From the NCBI GenBank assembly GCA_001464355.1, contig LNEU01000021.1, positions 1 to 57,951 on the forward strand: a stretch of DNA of 57,951 nt, written 5' to 3'. The stretch's first letter is position 1, and every line of letters starts with the position of its first letter. Shown one piece after another: positions 17,903 to 27,003 of the stretch. The translations under genes and the position numbers were made by a program. The notes beneath the pieces were generated by a model. The model had not been told where the DNA came from. It did no database searches and was given only the letters and a program-made list of their open reading frames with translations. This DNA comes from Burkholderiales bacterium Ga0077544 (GTDB taxonomy: Bacteria; Pseudomonadota; Gammaproteobacteria; Burkholderiales; Burkholderiaceae_D).

Positions 17903-17942
17903 AAAAAAGCGCGGTATCTACAAGATGCCGCGCTTTTTTTTT
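17903..17942. terminator. Bidirectional terminator between pirin and cytochrome b561 genes
   Basis: A 10-bp stem, GCGCGGTATC and GATGCCGCGC (one T-G pair), with loop TACAA, has an A run before it and a nine-T run after it. Confidence 0.92.
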
Positions 17943-17943
17943 G

Positions 17944-18498
17944 CTAGGATTTTTTACGTCGGAACCACATCATTTGCACCGTGTTGTCTTGTTCGATGTA
18001 GTAATGGAACAATGCGGCGAGCGTATGTAATGCAATCAAAACATATCCTATCGTTGCGAGTCCTTCATGCAGTTCCTTCAGGTCTCTGGCCCATCCCGGA
18101 TCTTTGCCTATCAGCATGGGCAGGGACAGACCAAAATAATTGATTTGATTGCCGTTTGCGTTCAGCGTTAGCCATCCCAGCAAAGGCAGACCGAGCAAGA
18201 TTCCGTACAGCGCGATTTTCACCACATTTGCCAGCAATCTTTGCAGTGGCGTGGGCGGCGGGGTGATGGTCGGGGTATCGCCGAAACCACGCAGCAGCAA
18301 ACGCAGCCAGGTCAGGAAAAACAAGGTCAGGCCAGCCGCATAGTGCCAGTCAGCCATGTTGCTGCGCAGGATCGATCCTCGCGCAGCGAGGAATTTGAGA
18401 TTCATGATTGCGTAGGTGACGACTACCAGAATCACGGACAGCCAGTGCAGGGAAATGGTCACATAGCCGTATCCGGTAGTTGTATTTTTCCAGCGCAT
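17944..18498 (-). CDS. Cytochrome b561 family membrane protein (CybB-like)
   Basis: Inner-membrane di-heme cytochrome b561 that may pass electrons between quinol and an acceptor such as superoxide. The 184-residue protein has four membrane helices. Candidate heme ligands are H18 (ISLHW), H52 (DWHYAAG), H143 (KELHEGL) and H157 (ALHTLAA). It diverges from the hemolysin/ligase operon, and the shared region carries CTTAAC-N5-CTTAAC repeats on this gene's coding strand. Regulation by the QseB-like protein encoded at 22902-23567 is therefore plausible. Confidence 0.9.
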   Translation of the reverse strand: MRWKNTTTGYGYVTISLHWLSVILVVVTYAIMNLKFLAARGSILRSNMADWHYAAGLTLFFLTWLRLLLRGFGDTPTITPPPTPLQRLLANVVKIALYGILLGLPLLGWLTLNANGNQINYFGLSLPMLIGKDPGWARDLKELHEGLATIGYVLIALHTLAALFHYYIEQDNTVQMMWFRRKKS

Positions 18499-18543
18499 CT
18501 AATGTCCCTTAAAGATTGAAGGCGCAACTGTGCCATCTGAATA

Positions 18544-18560
18544 GTTAAGAGCTTGTTAAG
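18544..18560. promoter_or_regulatory. QseB/PmrA/BqsR-type direct repeat, site A
   Basis: GTTAAG-AGCTT-GTTAAG on the plus strand (CTTAAC-N5-CTTAAC on the minus strand), an 11-bp period. This is the layout bound head-to-tail by OmpR-family regulators of the PmrA/QseB group. It lies 46-62 bp before the cytochrome b561 start, so it probably serves that gene and perhaps also the divergent operon. Confidence 0.6.
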
Positions 18561-18626
18561 TGAAGCAGATTTTCCGACGTTGTTGTTCAAATGCCAAACG
18601 CTCAACGGGCAAGATGATTTTCCTTA

Positions 18627-18643
18627 ATTAATGTCCAGTTAAT
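18627..18643 (+). promoter_or_regulatory. QseB/PmrA/BqsR-type direct repeat, site B
   Basis: ATTAAT-GTCCA-GTTAAT, within the longer repeat TTAATGT...TTAATGT, again with an 11-bp period. It lies 47 bp before the ATG at 18690 and just before a possible -10 (CATAAG, 18652-18657), the usual place for activation by an OmpR-family regulator. The operon ends with genes for such a regulator and its kinase, which suggests autoregulation. Confidence 0.58.
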
Positions 18644-18689
18644 GTTCGCTGCATAAGCTGCTTCCAAACTAACAATGTGGGAGTGTCTC

Positions 18690-19304
18690 ATGGCGATGCA
18701 GCTTGCACTAACCGGACCTCATACGGACTCGTCCCCCTGTCCATCTCAGGCCAGACGCAGTGATTGGATTACCCGCGATCATCCGGAGCGCGAGAGCCTG
18801 CAGGATTTCATTGCTGCCGCTTTTTTCAAAACATACGGCGCGCACGTTAGAAATTTCTGCGACATCCTCGTGGGTTGCAAGGATGCAGATGGCGTGTGGA
18901 TTGCAGCGCTAGGATTTTCCCTGGCCAAGAACGGCAAGACCTTTCTCGAACAATATCTGGATGCCCCGCTGGAAAATGAAATTGCCGCCCATGTACGTGT
19001 CCCGGTTTCGCGTGCGCACATCGTTGAAGTAGGCAATCTGGCTTCTACCCATGTCGGCGCGGCGCGGGAACTCATCGTCTGCATGACCAGATATCTGCAT
19101 CAGCAGGGATTGAGTTGGGTTGCATTCACGGCGACGTCGGGTTTGCTGAATTCATTTACCCGCCTGCGTTTGAATCCCAGTGTACTCAAGGTTGCCGATC
19201 CGGGCAGACTGCCGGATGGCGGCAAAAGCTGGGGCAGCTATTACGAAACCAAGCCACGCGTCATGTTTGGCGACATCAGGTCCGGTTATGCACAACTGGT
19301 TTGA
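18690..19304 (+). CDS. Thermostable hemolysin family protein (delta-VPH-like, probable acyltransferase fold)
   Basis: Resembles the Vibrio thermostable hemolysin (delta-VPH) family, whose fold I recall as GNAT-like; its biochemical activity is not established. The start at 18690 is chosen because GGGAG lies 6 bp before it (204 residues). The family hallmark R-x-H-I-V-E-V-G-N-L-A-S is at 108-119. There is no signal peptide, which argues against a secreted toxin. It is the first gene of a co-directional set and overlaps the ligase gene by 17 bp. In this context an N- or O-acyltransferase that uses the product of the neighbouring ligase is more likely than a hemolysin (inference). Confidence 0.82.
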   Translation: MAMQLALTGPHTDSSPCPSQARRSDWITRDHPERESLQDFIAAAFFKTYGAHVRNFCDILVGCKDADGVWIAALGFSLAKNGKTFLEQYLDAPLENEIAAHVRVPVSRAHIVEVGNLASTHVGAARELIVCMTRYLHQQGLSWVAFTATSGLLNSFTRLRLNPSVLKVADPGRLPDGGKSWGSYYETKPRVMFGDIRSGYAQLV

Positions 19305-20751
19305 ACAAATTCCCGCATCCGGGGTAAAGGTCGAGGGCAGCGGCGCCGCATGGACACACAGCGATTTGCAGACGCACATCGACATGGTGCAGGCGGCATT
19401 GCTGGCGAGGAAGGTACCAACTGCACCAGTGGCGATTCTTGCCGATAATTCGCCGGAATGGATTGCAATTGACCTGGCAACGCAGAATCTAGGGATAACG
19501 CTGATTCCCTTGCCGCTGTTTTTCACGCCGGGGCAATGGATGCATGTGATTGCGAGCAGCGGGGTACAAGCGGTCTACTGTGCTCAGCCCGAACAGGCGG
19601 CGCAACTTGGCTTTGCCGGCATCGTTGGTGGTCTGGGTAATCTGACTTTGTGCGAACGCGAGTCTGCGGAGGTTTCTGCCGAACTTGCCGGCATCCAGAA
19701 AGTGACATTCACCTCAGGCACGACTGCGGAGCCCAAGGGCGTATGCCTGAGTACCGAGCAGCAGTGGGATGTGGCACATGCACTGCACAATAGCCTCGCC
19801 TCACTCAATATACAACGTCATCTCAGCGTGCTGCCGCTCGCTGTTTTGCTCGAAAACATCGCGGGAATCTATACCGCGTTGCTGGCCGGAGCGACCGTTA
19901 TTTGTCCGCCACTGGCGGAAGTCGGCTTGCATGGTGCCAGTGGCTTTGATCCTGATGGATGCCTGAATGCGATCGCGCATCATCAGGCTGAAAGCATCAT
20001 CTTGCTGCCGCAAATGCTGCAGGCGCTGGTTGCCGTCGCCAGCCAGAATGATGCGCGCATTGCGACGCTTAAATTTGTTGCGGTCGGTGGTGCCAAAACT
20101 CCGTATGCGCTGGTTGAGGCTGCGCGCCATAAAGGTTTTCCGGTTTATGAAGGCTATGGTTTGTCTGAATGCAGCTCAGTGGTTGCATTGAATGTTCCAG
20201 GTGCCGATCGTATAGGTAGCGTAGGCAAGCCATTGTCAAATCGTCGCGTGCGTATCGCTGCCGACCATGAAATCGAAGTGGGTGGCATGCCGTCTGCACG
20301 CTATCTCGGCCAAGCTGCCACGCATGCCGAATGGATGCCTACCGGCGATATCGGACATCTCGATGACGACGGTTATCTGTTCATTGATGGTCGCAAGAAG
20401 GACATTCTGATTACCGGCTTTGGTCGCAATATCTCGCCCGAATGGCCGGAATCCGTGCTGCTAGGCACCGGTGTCTTTGCGCAAGCCATCGTATTTGGCG
20501 ATGCCCAACCATTTCTGATTGCGCTGGTGGTGCCGCTGTCGCGATCGATTGATGCATCAACCATGCAGACTGCAATCGATGCCGCCAATCGTGCCTTGCC
20601 GGATTACGCACGTATTCGGCATTGGTTGGTCGTCGCCCCTTTTTCTTCTGCCAGTGGTCTTGCGACAGCAAACGGCCGTTTGCGCAGGCAACTGATCTGG
20701 CAGCGTTATCAAGAGCAGGCTTCACCCCTATTCGAACAGTCAGGAGAATGA
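19288..20751 (+). CDS. AMP-dependent acyl-adenylating enzyme (acyl-CoA synthetase-like)
   Basis: Member of the ANL superfamily; expected to activate a carboxylic acid, probably a fatty acid, as acyl-AMP. It starts at the ATG at 19288 (487 residues), shorter than a typical long-chain acyl-CoA ligase. Motifs: A3 FTSGTTAEPKG (141-151), A5 YEGYGLSE (287-294), A7 TGD (352-354), A8 DGRKKDILITGFGRN (367-381). At the end, the catalytic lysine of motif A10 is replaced by arginine (NGRLRR, R464), so the adenylation half-reaction may be altered or use another lysine. Final acceptor (CoA, a protein or an amine) is unknown. It is followed by the diiron protein gene after 1 bp. Confidence 0.88.
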   Translation: MHNWFEQIPASGVKVEGSGAAWTHSDLQTHIDMVQAALLARKVPTAPVAILADNSPEWIAIDLATQNLGITLIPLPLFFTPGQWMHVIASSGVQAVYCAQPEQAAQLGFAGIVGGLGNLTLCERESAEVSAELAGIQKVTFTSGTTAEPKGVCLSTEQQWDVAHALHNSLASLNIQRHLSVLPLAVLLENIAGIYTALLAGATVICPPLAEVGLHGASGFDPDGCLNAIAHHQAESIILLPQMLQALVAVASQNDARIATLKFVAVGGAKTPYALVEAARHKGFPVYEGYGLSECSSVVALNVPGADRIGSVGKPLSNRRVRIAADHEIEVGGMPSARYLGQAATHAEWMPTGDIGHLDDDGYLFIDGRKKDILITGFGRNISPEWPESVLLGTGVFAQAIVFGDAQPFLIALVVPLSRSIDASTMQTAIDAANRALPDYARIRHWLVVAPFSSASGLATANGRLRRQLIWQRYQEQASPLFEQSGE

Positions 20752-20752
20752 T

Positions 20753-21433
20753 TTGAATTTTTTCGATACCTTGCAGCAGCAAACCACCAATGAACGGCAA
20801 GCCTTGTTTGCCGTACCCGTGATTCAGGATGCACTCAAAGGCGATATTGTTGTCGAGCAATACATTGCATTTTTGACGCAGGCTTATCACCATGTGCGCC
20901 ACACAGTTCCGCTGTTGATGGCTTGTGGCAGTCGATTGGATGGTAAGCATGAGTGGCTGCGCAGCGCCATTGCCGAATATATAGAGGAAGAACTGGGTCA
21001 TGAGGAATGGGTGTTATCCGATATTGCCGCATGTGGTGGCGACGCGGATAAAGTCCGTCACTCGCAACCGCATGCGGCGACCGAGACCATGGTTGCGTAT
21101 GCCTATCATCAAATCGACAGGCGCAATCCGATCGGATTCTTCGGCATGGTCCATGTGCTTGAAGGCACCAGCACGGCACTCGCGACAAATGCTGCGTCCA
21201 CCATACAGGGCGCGCTGGCATTGCCGCCAGCAGCCTTCAGCTATCTGAATTCTCACGGCAGCCTGGATATCGCACACGTACAGTTTTTTGAGAGTCTGAT
21301 GAACCGTCTTGAGCATGCCGACGATCAGCAGGCTGTCGTGCATTGCGCCAGCATGGTCTACAAACTCTACGGCGATATTTTCAGAAGTCTGCCGACAAAA
21401 AACAAGGTGTTGTTAACCGGGGAAGTAGCATGA
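20753..21433 (+). CDS. Iron-containing heme-oxygenase-like protein (TenA/PqqC/HDO fold)
   Basis: An all-helical protein of 226 residues in the heme-oxygenase-like superfamily. Possible diiron ligands are E79/E80 and H83 (EEELGHEEW), E137 (HVLEGTS) and D172/H175 (LDIAHVQFFE), with H46/H47/H50 in helix 2. Relatives with this fold oxidise fatty acids or amines (UndA, SznF, CADD), so an oxidation of the ligase product is possible (inference). It starts with TTG at 20753, supported by CAGGAG 6 bp upstream. It is sandwiched between the ligase (1-bp gap) and the dehydrogenase (4-bp overlap), so translation is tightly coupled. Confidence 0.82.
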   Translation: MNFFDTLQQQTTNERQALFAVPVIQDALKGDIVVEQYIAFLTQAYHHVRHTVPLLMACGSRLDGKHEWLRSAIAEYIEEELGHEEWVLSDIAACGGDADKVRHSQPHAATETMVAYAYHQIDRRNPIGFFGMVHVLEGTSTALATNAASTIQGALALPPAAFSYLNSHGSLDIAHVQFFESLMNRLEHADDQQAVVHCASMVYKLYGDIFRSLPTKNKVLLTGEVA

Positions 21434-22215
21434 CGACAGCATATCGCGCCGTATTGACCGGTGCCGCCGGCGGGATAGGTCAGGCGATTGCCATGGAGCT
21501 GTTGCCGCAGTCGGATTATTTGATCCTGGTCGGTCGAAATCGGGATGCCCTCGAGGCTTTGCAAAAAAAGCTAGGCACGGACAAAACGCATATCGTAGAT
21601 GGCGATCTTACGCAGCAGGCAACGCTGGATAAAATTGAGCAGCTGGCGCGTGCGCTGGGCGGCATCAATTTGCTGATCAACAATGCCGGCAGCAATGATT
21701 TTCATGCGTTTGAAACGCAGTCCAGCGATGCAATACGCAATATGATTAATATCAATTTGCTGGCACCGATGCTGCTCTCCCGCCAATTGATTCCCTTGCT
21801 TAAAAAAGAAGCACGCGCACAAATCATCAATATCGGTTCCATCATGGGTTTCATCGGCTTTCCTGGATATGCGGCTTACTGCGCGAGTAAATCAGGATTG
21901 CGCGGCTTTACGCAATCCTTGCGCCGTGAACTGGCCGATACCCCGATTGATGTACGTCACTTTGCACCCCGTGCGACACGCACGGCGATCAATAGCAGCG
22001 CGGCCGCATCGATGAATCGTGAATTGAAAACGGCGGAAGATACACCGGTAGCGGTCGGCCGTGCTTTCAATGTCTTCTTGAACGGTGTCGCGCGTGAGCA
22101 CACGCTGGGCAGGAAGGAATCCTTTTTTGTATTCATCAACAAGGTGCTACCGGTACTGCCGGAACGCGCCATCCGCGGACAACTGAGCATCATCCGCAAA
22201 CATCTTCCCAAGTAA
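21430..22215 (+). CDS. Short-chain dehydrogenase/reductase
   Basis: NAD(P)-dependent oxidoreductase with a Rossmann fold; 261 residues from the ATG at 21430 (ATGA overlap with the previous stop). Classical SDR motifs: TGAAGGIG (10-17), NNAG (84-87), catalytic S137, Y150 and K154 (AAYCASK). R36 after the second strand (VGRNRDA) hints at NADPH preference. It probably reduces or oxidises an acyl-derived carbonyl or alcohol made by the neighbouring enzymes. Substrate unknown. Confidence 0.9.
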   Translation: MTTAYRAVLTGAAGGIGQAIAMELLPQSDYLILVGRNRDALEALQKKLGTDKTHIVDGDLTQQATLDKIEQLARALGGINLLINNAGSNDFHAFETQSSDAIRNMININLLAPMLLSRQLIPLLKKEARAQIINIGSIMGFIGFPGYAAYCASKSGLRGFTQSLRRELADTPIDVRHFAPRATRTAINSSAAASMNRELKTAEDTPVAVGRAFNVFLNGVAREHTLGRKESFFVFINKVLPVLPERAIRGQLSIIRKHLPK

Positions 22216-22235
22216 TTTACTAAAGAGAGACAACA

Positions 22236-22886
22236 ATGAAGAATATCGCAAAAATTCTGGCAGCCGTGGCCTGGTCCATGACCTTGCTGGCCGCACCTGC
22301 GTTTGCAGCAGTCGAGGATGATGTCGCCAAACTGCAGCACGAGTGGGAGCGCATCAAATATCAGACGCCGCCGACTGAACAGGAAAAAGGCTACGAACAA
22401 CTGGTCAAGGAAGCGGATAAGGCCGTTGCGCAAAATCCGAATCGTGCGGAAACATTGATTTGGCATGGCATCATTGATGCGAGTTATGCCGGTGCGAAAG
22501 GCGGGCTGGGTGCGCTGTCATTGGCAAAGAGTGCCAAAAGCGCGTTTGAAAAGGCGCTGGAGATTGATCCCAATGCCCTGAGCGGATCTGCGTATACGAG
22601 CTTGGGCTCACTGTACTATCAAGTACCTGGTTGGCCGATCGGATTTGGCGACGATAAAAAAGCGCTGACGTTTTTGAAAAAAGGCTTGGCTGCCAATCCT
22701 GACGGCATAGATCCAAACTATTTTTACGGTGACTTTTTGTTCCGTGCCGGCGACCTGGACAATGCCGAGCGTGTCTTGCGCAAAGCCTTGCAGGCGGCGC
22801 CGCGCAACGGACGCAAAATTTCAGATGAAGGTCGTCGCAACGAAATCAATCAATTACTTGATAAGATTGCAGCCAAGCGAAAATAA
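22236..22886 (+). CDS. Exported TPR-repeat protein
   Basis: The 216-residue protein has a Sec signal peptide (MKNIAKILAAVAWSM..., cut after APAFA, about residue 24) and helical TPR-like repeats (about 50-200; ALEIDPNAL, GLAANPDG, ALQAAPRN). It is presumably a periplasmic scaffold or sensor partner. It lies 20 bp after the dehydrogenase and 15 bp before the response regulator gene, so it belongs to the same operon. It may link the pathway to the QseC-like kinase, whose sensory loop is also periplasmic (inference). Confidence 0.83.
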   Translation: MKNIAKILAAVAWSMTLLAAPAFAAVEDDVAKLQHEWERIKYQTPPTEQEKGYEQLVKEADKAVAQNPNRAETLIWHGIIDASYAGAKGGLGALSLAKSAKSAFEKALEIDPNALSGSAYTSLGSLYYQVPGWPIGFGDDKKALTFLKKGLAANPDGIDPNYFYGDFLFRAGDLDNAERVLRKALQAAPRNGRKISDEGRRNEINQLLDKIAAKRK

Positions 22887-22901
22887 CCTGAGGAATCGCA
22901 A

Positions 22902-23567
22902 TTGCGGATATTACTGGTCGAGGATGATCCCCTGCTGGTTTCAGGCTTGATATTGGCGCTGCAGAGAGCGCACTACACAGTTGAGCACGTCGCCGACGGT
23001 AAAAGTGCGGTACGTGCGCTAGGCGACAATGCTTTCGATCTGGTTATTCTCGATCTCGGCTTGCCCTTGATGGATGGGACCGAGGTGCTCAAGACTATCC
23101 GCAATACCGGTCAGATGGTGCCGGTATTGATACTGTCCGCCCGTGATGCGACCGAAGACCGAATACATGGGCTTGATCTCGGTGCCGATGATTATCTGGT
23201 CAAGCCCTTCGAGTTGGGCGAGTTGCTCGCGCGTTTACGCGTACTGGAGCGCCGTCGTAGTGGCGGCACCGTGAATCAGCTGCAGATCGGCAAGCTGGTA
23301 CTGGATCTTGCCGGTTTCTCGGTGATCTGGGACGGTCAACCGGTCGAATTGGTGCGCCGAGAATTCATGCTGCTCAAACATTTGGCCGAAAGCCCGCAAA
23401 GAGTATTTAATCGCGCGCAACTTGAAGAATCTCTGTATGGCTGGGGTGAGGGTGTGGAAAGCAACACCATCGATGTGCATGTCCACCATATTCGCAAAAA
23501 AATATCTCCCGGCGTCATCAAAACCATACGTGGTGTCGGTTATCGGATCGGACAGGTCGATGTATGA
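22902..23567 (+). CDS. OmpR-family response regulator (QseB/PmrA-like)
   Basis: A 221-residue DNA-binding response regulator with a receiver domain (1-115; D7/D8, phosphorylatable D51 in LVILDLGLP, K102) and a winged-helix domain (about 125-220; ending in IKTIRGVGYRI). It uses a TTG start at 22902 behind CTGAGGAA. It overlaps the kinase gene by 4 bp. The direct repeats at 18544-18560 and 18627-18643 have the 11-bp period recognised by this subgroup, so it likely controls this operon and the divergent cytochrome b561 gene. Confidence 0.93.
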   Translation: MRILLVEDDPLLVSGLILALQRAHYTVEHVADGKSAVRALGDNAFDLVILDLGLPLMDGTEVLKTIRNTGQMVPVLILSARDATEDRIHGLDLGADDYLVKPFELGELLARLRVLERRRSGGTVNQLQIGKLVLDLAGFSVIWDGQPVELVRREFMLLKHLAESPQRVFNRAQLEESLYGWGEGVESNTIDVHVHHIRKKISPGVIKTIRGVGYRIGQVDV

Positions 23568-24991
23568 GCAAGCGTAATTATTCAATACGCGGCCGACTCG
23601 TCGGCGGCACATTGATTCTCATGATGCTTATTTTCGGCTGTATTGGTATCGCCGCGCGCGAACTGGCAATTCATGAATCAAACGAATTATTCAGTGCGCG
23701 ACTGGCAACTTCGGCACGGGTTCTGGAAGCGCTGGTTGCAAGGCAGCTGGAAAAAGCCAGCGTTGCCAATCCGATAATCATTGCATTGCCGAAACAGCTG
23801 GAAGAAGCGCAAGGTGATACTCCAGAAGAATTCGGCCATCGTTACGAAACCAAAATCGCGTTTCAAGTCTGGCGCGATGGCGGCCCCTTGCTGGCCAAAT
23901 CTGCATCCGCTCCCGACATACCGCTAGGCACTTTAAAAGCGGGATTTGGCACGAATCAAATCGGTGAGGATGTATGGCAATTGTTTGCCTTGCGCTCGGG
24001 TGATGTCTGGATCATCACTGCGGAAAAGGATGAAGTGCGTCAGGAGATGGCGGACGGCATAGGTTTGTCGATATTGTTGCCTCTGCTGCTGGGCGGTCTT
24101 CTGATGCTGATTACTGTTCATCTTGTCCTGACTATTAATATGCGACCTTTACGTGAGCTTGCCGACCGGATCCGCAAACGTGAGCCGGAATCGCTGGCGA
24201 CAGTAGATCTGGACAAGACGCCTGACGAACTTGCGCCGATTGTTACAGAGTTGAATAGTCTGCTGGCTAGAGTGAAGGCGACATTGGAGCGTGAACAACG
24301 CTTCATTAATGCTGCGGCACACGAAATCCGTACGCCTATCGCCGCCTTGCAGCTGCACGTAGAGAATGCACAGCGTGCTGTGACTGCAGAGGAGCGTGAA
24401 AAATCATTGAACGATGCGATGCAAGGCGTCCGAAGAACGGCAAAACTGGCTGAGCAATTACTGGTGCTTAGCCGGATTACTGCCAAGGGTGCAAAGGAAA
24501 ATTTTCAGCATGTATTGCTATCGCAAGTCAGCTGCGAAGTAATTGCTGTGCATGAGCCTTTGCTGACGCGGCGAGGACAGACGATAGGTCTGGATGTGGA
24601 GGGCGAAATACCCGTTTGGGGTGAGCCCTACAAGCTGCAGCGACTATTGCAAAACCTGATTGAAAACGCCTCGCACTATGGCAGGGAAAATGGCGATATT
24701 CAAGTTTGCATTCAGCAAAGTTCGGAGGGCATGGAGTGGGTCGTCACCAACGATGGGCCACCAATTCCCGATGAGGAGATGAAGAATATCTTCATGCCCT
24801 ATTACCGCATCCTCGGGGGAGATGCGCCTGGCTCAGGTTTGGGGCTTGCCATCGTGAAAGAAATAGTGGAACAACATCACGCGCACATCGAGATGCGGCG
24901 CAAAGCCGATGGACAAGGCAATGTCGCGACAGTTGTATTCAAATGCGCCAGTCCGCCAACTGCAGAGCCAACGGCATTATCGTATGGCTGA
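23564..24991 (+). CDS. Membrane sensor histidine kinase (QseC-like)
   Basis: Partner of the QseB-like regulator; 475 residues. First membrane helix at about 12-31, periplasmic sensor 32-167 (2CSK-like), second helix 168-190, a HAMP-like linker (191-245), HisKA with phospho-acceptor H253 (AAHEIRTPIAAL) and HATPase_c with N box LLQNLIENASHYG, G1 VTNDGPPIP and G2 GSGLGLAIVKE. Relatives sense iron, aminoarabinose-inducing cations or amines; the signal here is unknown. It closes the operon and is followed by a terminator. Confidence 0.93.
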   Translation: MSKRNYSIRGRLVGGTLILMMLIFGCIGIAARELAIHESNELFSARLATSARVLEALVARQLEKASVANPIIIALPKQLEEAQGDTPEEFGHRYETKIAFQVWRDGGPLLAKSASAPDIPLGTLKAGFGTNQIGEDVWQLFALRSGDVWIITAEKDEVRQEMADGIGLSILLPLLLGGLLMLITVHLVLTINMRPLRELADRIRKREPESLATVDLDKTPDELAPIVTELNSLLARVKATLEREQRFINAAAHEIRTPIAALQLHVENAQRAVTAEEREKSLNDAMQGVRRTAKLAEQLLVLSRITAKGAKENFQHVLLSQVSCEVIAVHEPLLTRRGQTIGLDVEGEIPVWGEPYKLQRLLQNLIENASHYGRENGDIQVCIQQSSEGMEWVVTNDGPPIPDEEMKNIFMPYYRILGGDAPGSGLGLAIVKEIVEQHHAHIEMRRKADGQGNVATVVFKCASPPTAEPTALSYG

Positions 24992-24998
24992 TCTGAAA

Positions 24999-25027
24999 TA
25001 AAAAACGCGGCATGCAGCCGCGTTTTT
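24999..25027. terminator. Bidirectional terminator after the QseC-like kinase gene
   Basis: AAAAACGCGGC-ATGCA-GCCGCGTTTTT, a perfect stem with A and T tails, ends both the operon and the convergent kdsA transcript. Confidence 0.9.
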
Positions 25028-25047
25028 GTTTTATCGACGCCTAACAC

Positions 25048-25908
<861 letters not shown>

Positions 25909-26796
25909 TTAAAGAGGGTTGATTGCTGCGTGTGAGTTGTCGCTTGAGGCTTGCTCGCTTGCAGGTGCGCAATGCGGACAGGATTTCCCTGCAGTGAAGA
26001 GTGGTGATAATTGTTCGCGCGGTGATACGGTCGCATTGCAATGTCCGCACTGTACCGGCAAGCTTGGTTCGAGACGTGGATTGAGTGCGGTGCGATGATC
26101 GAACACGAAGCAGTCGCCCGTGTAATGGTCGCCGCCGACTTTTTCAAAATATTTCAGGATGCCGCCATCGAGTTGATACACGCTGTCGTAGCCGACGTCT
26201 TTCATATAGATCGCGGCTTTTTCGCAGCGTATACCGCCGGTGCAGAAGGTGACAATGGTTTTGTCGTTAAGCGAGTCTTTATTCTTGGCGACGATATCGG
26301 GAAATTCGCTGAATTTTTCGATGCGGTAATCAATGGTGTTGTCGAAGGTGCCGACATCGACTTCAAACGCATTGCGGGTATCCATCATGACGACCGCTTT
26401 GCCATTGTCGTCATGGCCCTGATCCAGCCAGCGCTTGAGCGTGGTCGCACCGACTGAGGGCGCGCGGCCTTCTTCCGGCTTTATCAGTGGATGCTTCATC
26501 GTGATGATTTCGCGCTTGAGCTTGACCAGCATGTACTTGAAGGGCTGGTCTTCGGAATAGCTTTCTTTCACTTCCAGATCGGCGAAGCGCGCATCGGCAC
26601 GTAGCCATACAAGAAAGCTGTCTATCGCTGCACGTGTTCCAGCCAGAAAAAGGTTGATGCCTTCTGGACTGAGCAGAACGGTGCCTTTTAGCGACAATTG
26701 ATTGCACTTGGCAATAAATTCCGGGCGCTTCTCGGCAGTATCGTCAAAGCTGATGAATTTATAGGCGGCGATGTTAACGAAAGATGTGGATGGCAT
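25909..26796 (-). CDS. trhO: Rhodanese-type tRNA uridine-34 hydroxylase TrhO (YceA)
   Basis: Oxygen-dependent hydroxylation of uridine 34 in tRNAs. I start it at the ATG at 26796 ([14 protein letters not shown]), giving 295 residues; an ATG at 26850 is an alternative. The N-terminal acylphosphatase-like domain (1-105) is followed by a rhodanese domain (about 125-225) with catalytic cysteine in [13 protein letters not shown], and a C-terminal segment with CGHC and CPHC pairs that may bind zinc. Divergent from dnaE and upstream of kdsA. Confidence 0.92.
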   Translation of the reverse strand: MPSTSFVNIAAYKFISFDDTAEKRPEFIAKCNQLSLKGTVLLSPEGINLFLAGTRAAIDSFLVWLRADARFADLEVKESYSEDQPFKYMLVKLKREIITMKHPLIKPEEGRAPSVGATTLKRWLDQGHDDNGKAVVMMDTRNAFEVDVGTFDNTIDYRIEKFSEFPDIVAKNKDSLNDKTIVTFCTGGIRCEKAAIYMKDVGYDSVYQLDGGILKYFEKVGGDHYTGDCFVFDHRTALNPRLEPSLPVQCGHCNATVSPREQLSPLFTAGKSCPHCAPASEQASSDNSHAAINPL

Positions 26797-27003
26797 GCTT
26801 GCTTCTTGAGGTGATTGCTCTTGTAAAGAGGACAATGTTCTACTGCTCATGGCTGGCTTTTTTGCGCTTGGTACCCACGACGAATTTGACAAAAATGGCC
26901 GGGAGCGTGATGCGGCAAGGCATGAACAAGTCGACATTATAAACTTCGCATTCGGGAATGCTGAAATGTCTGTTGAAAGGAGTGGTCGCGGTAGAATACG
27001 GCC

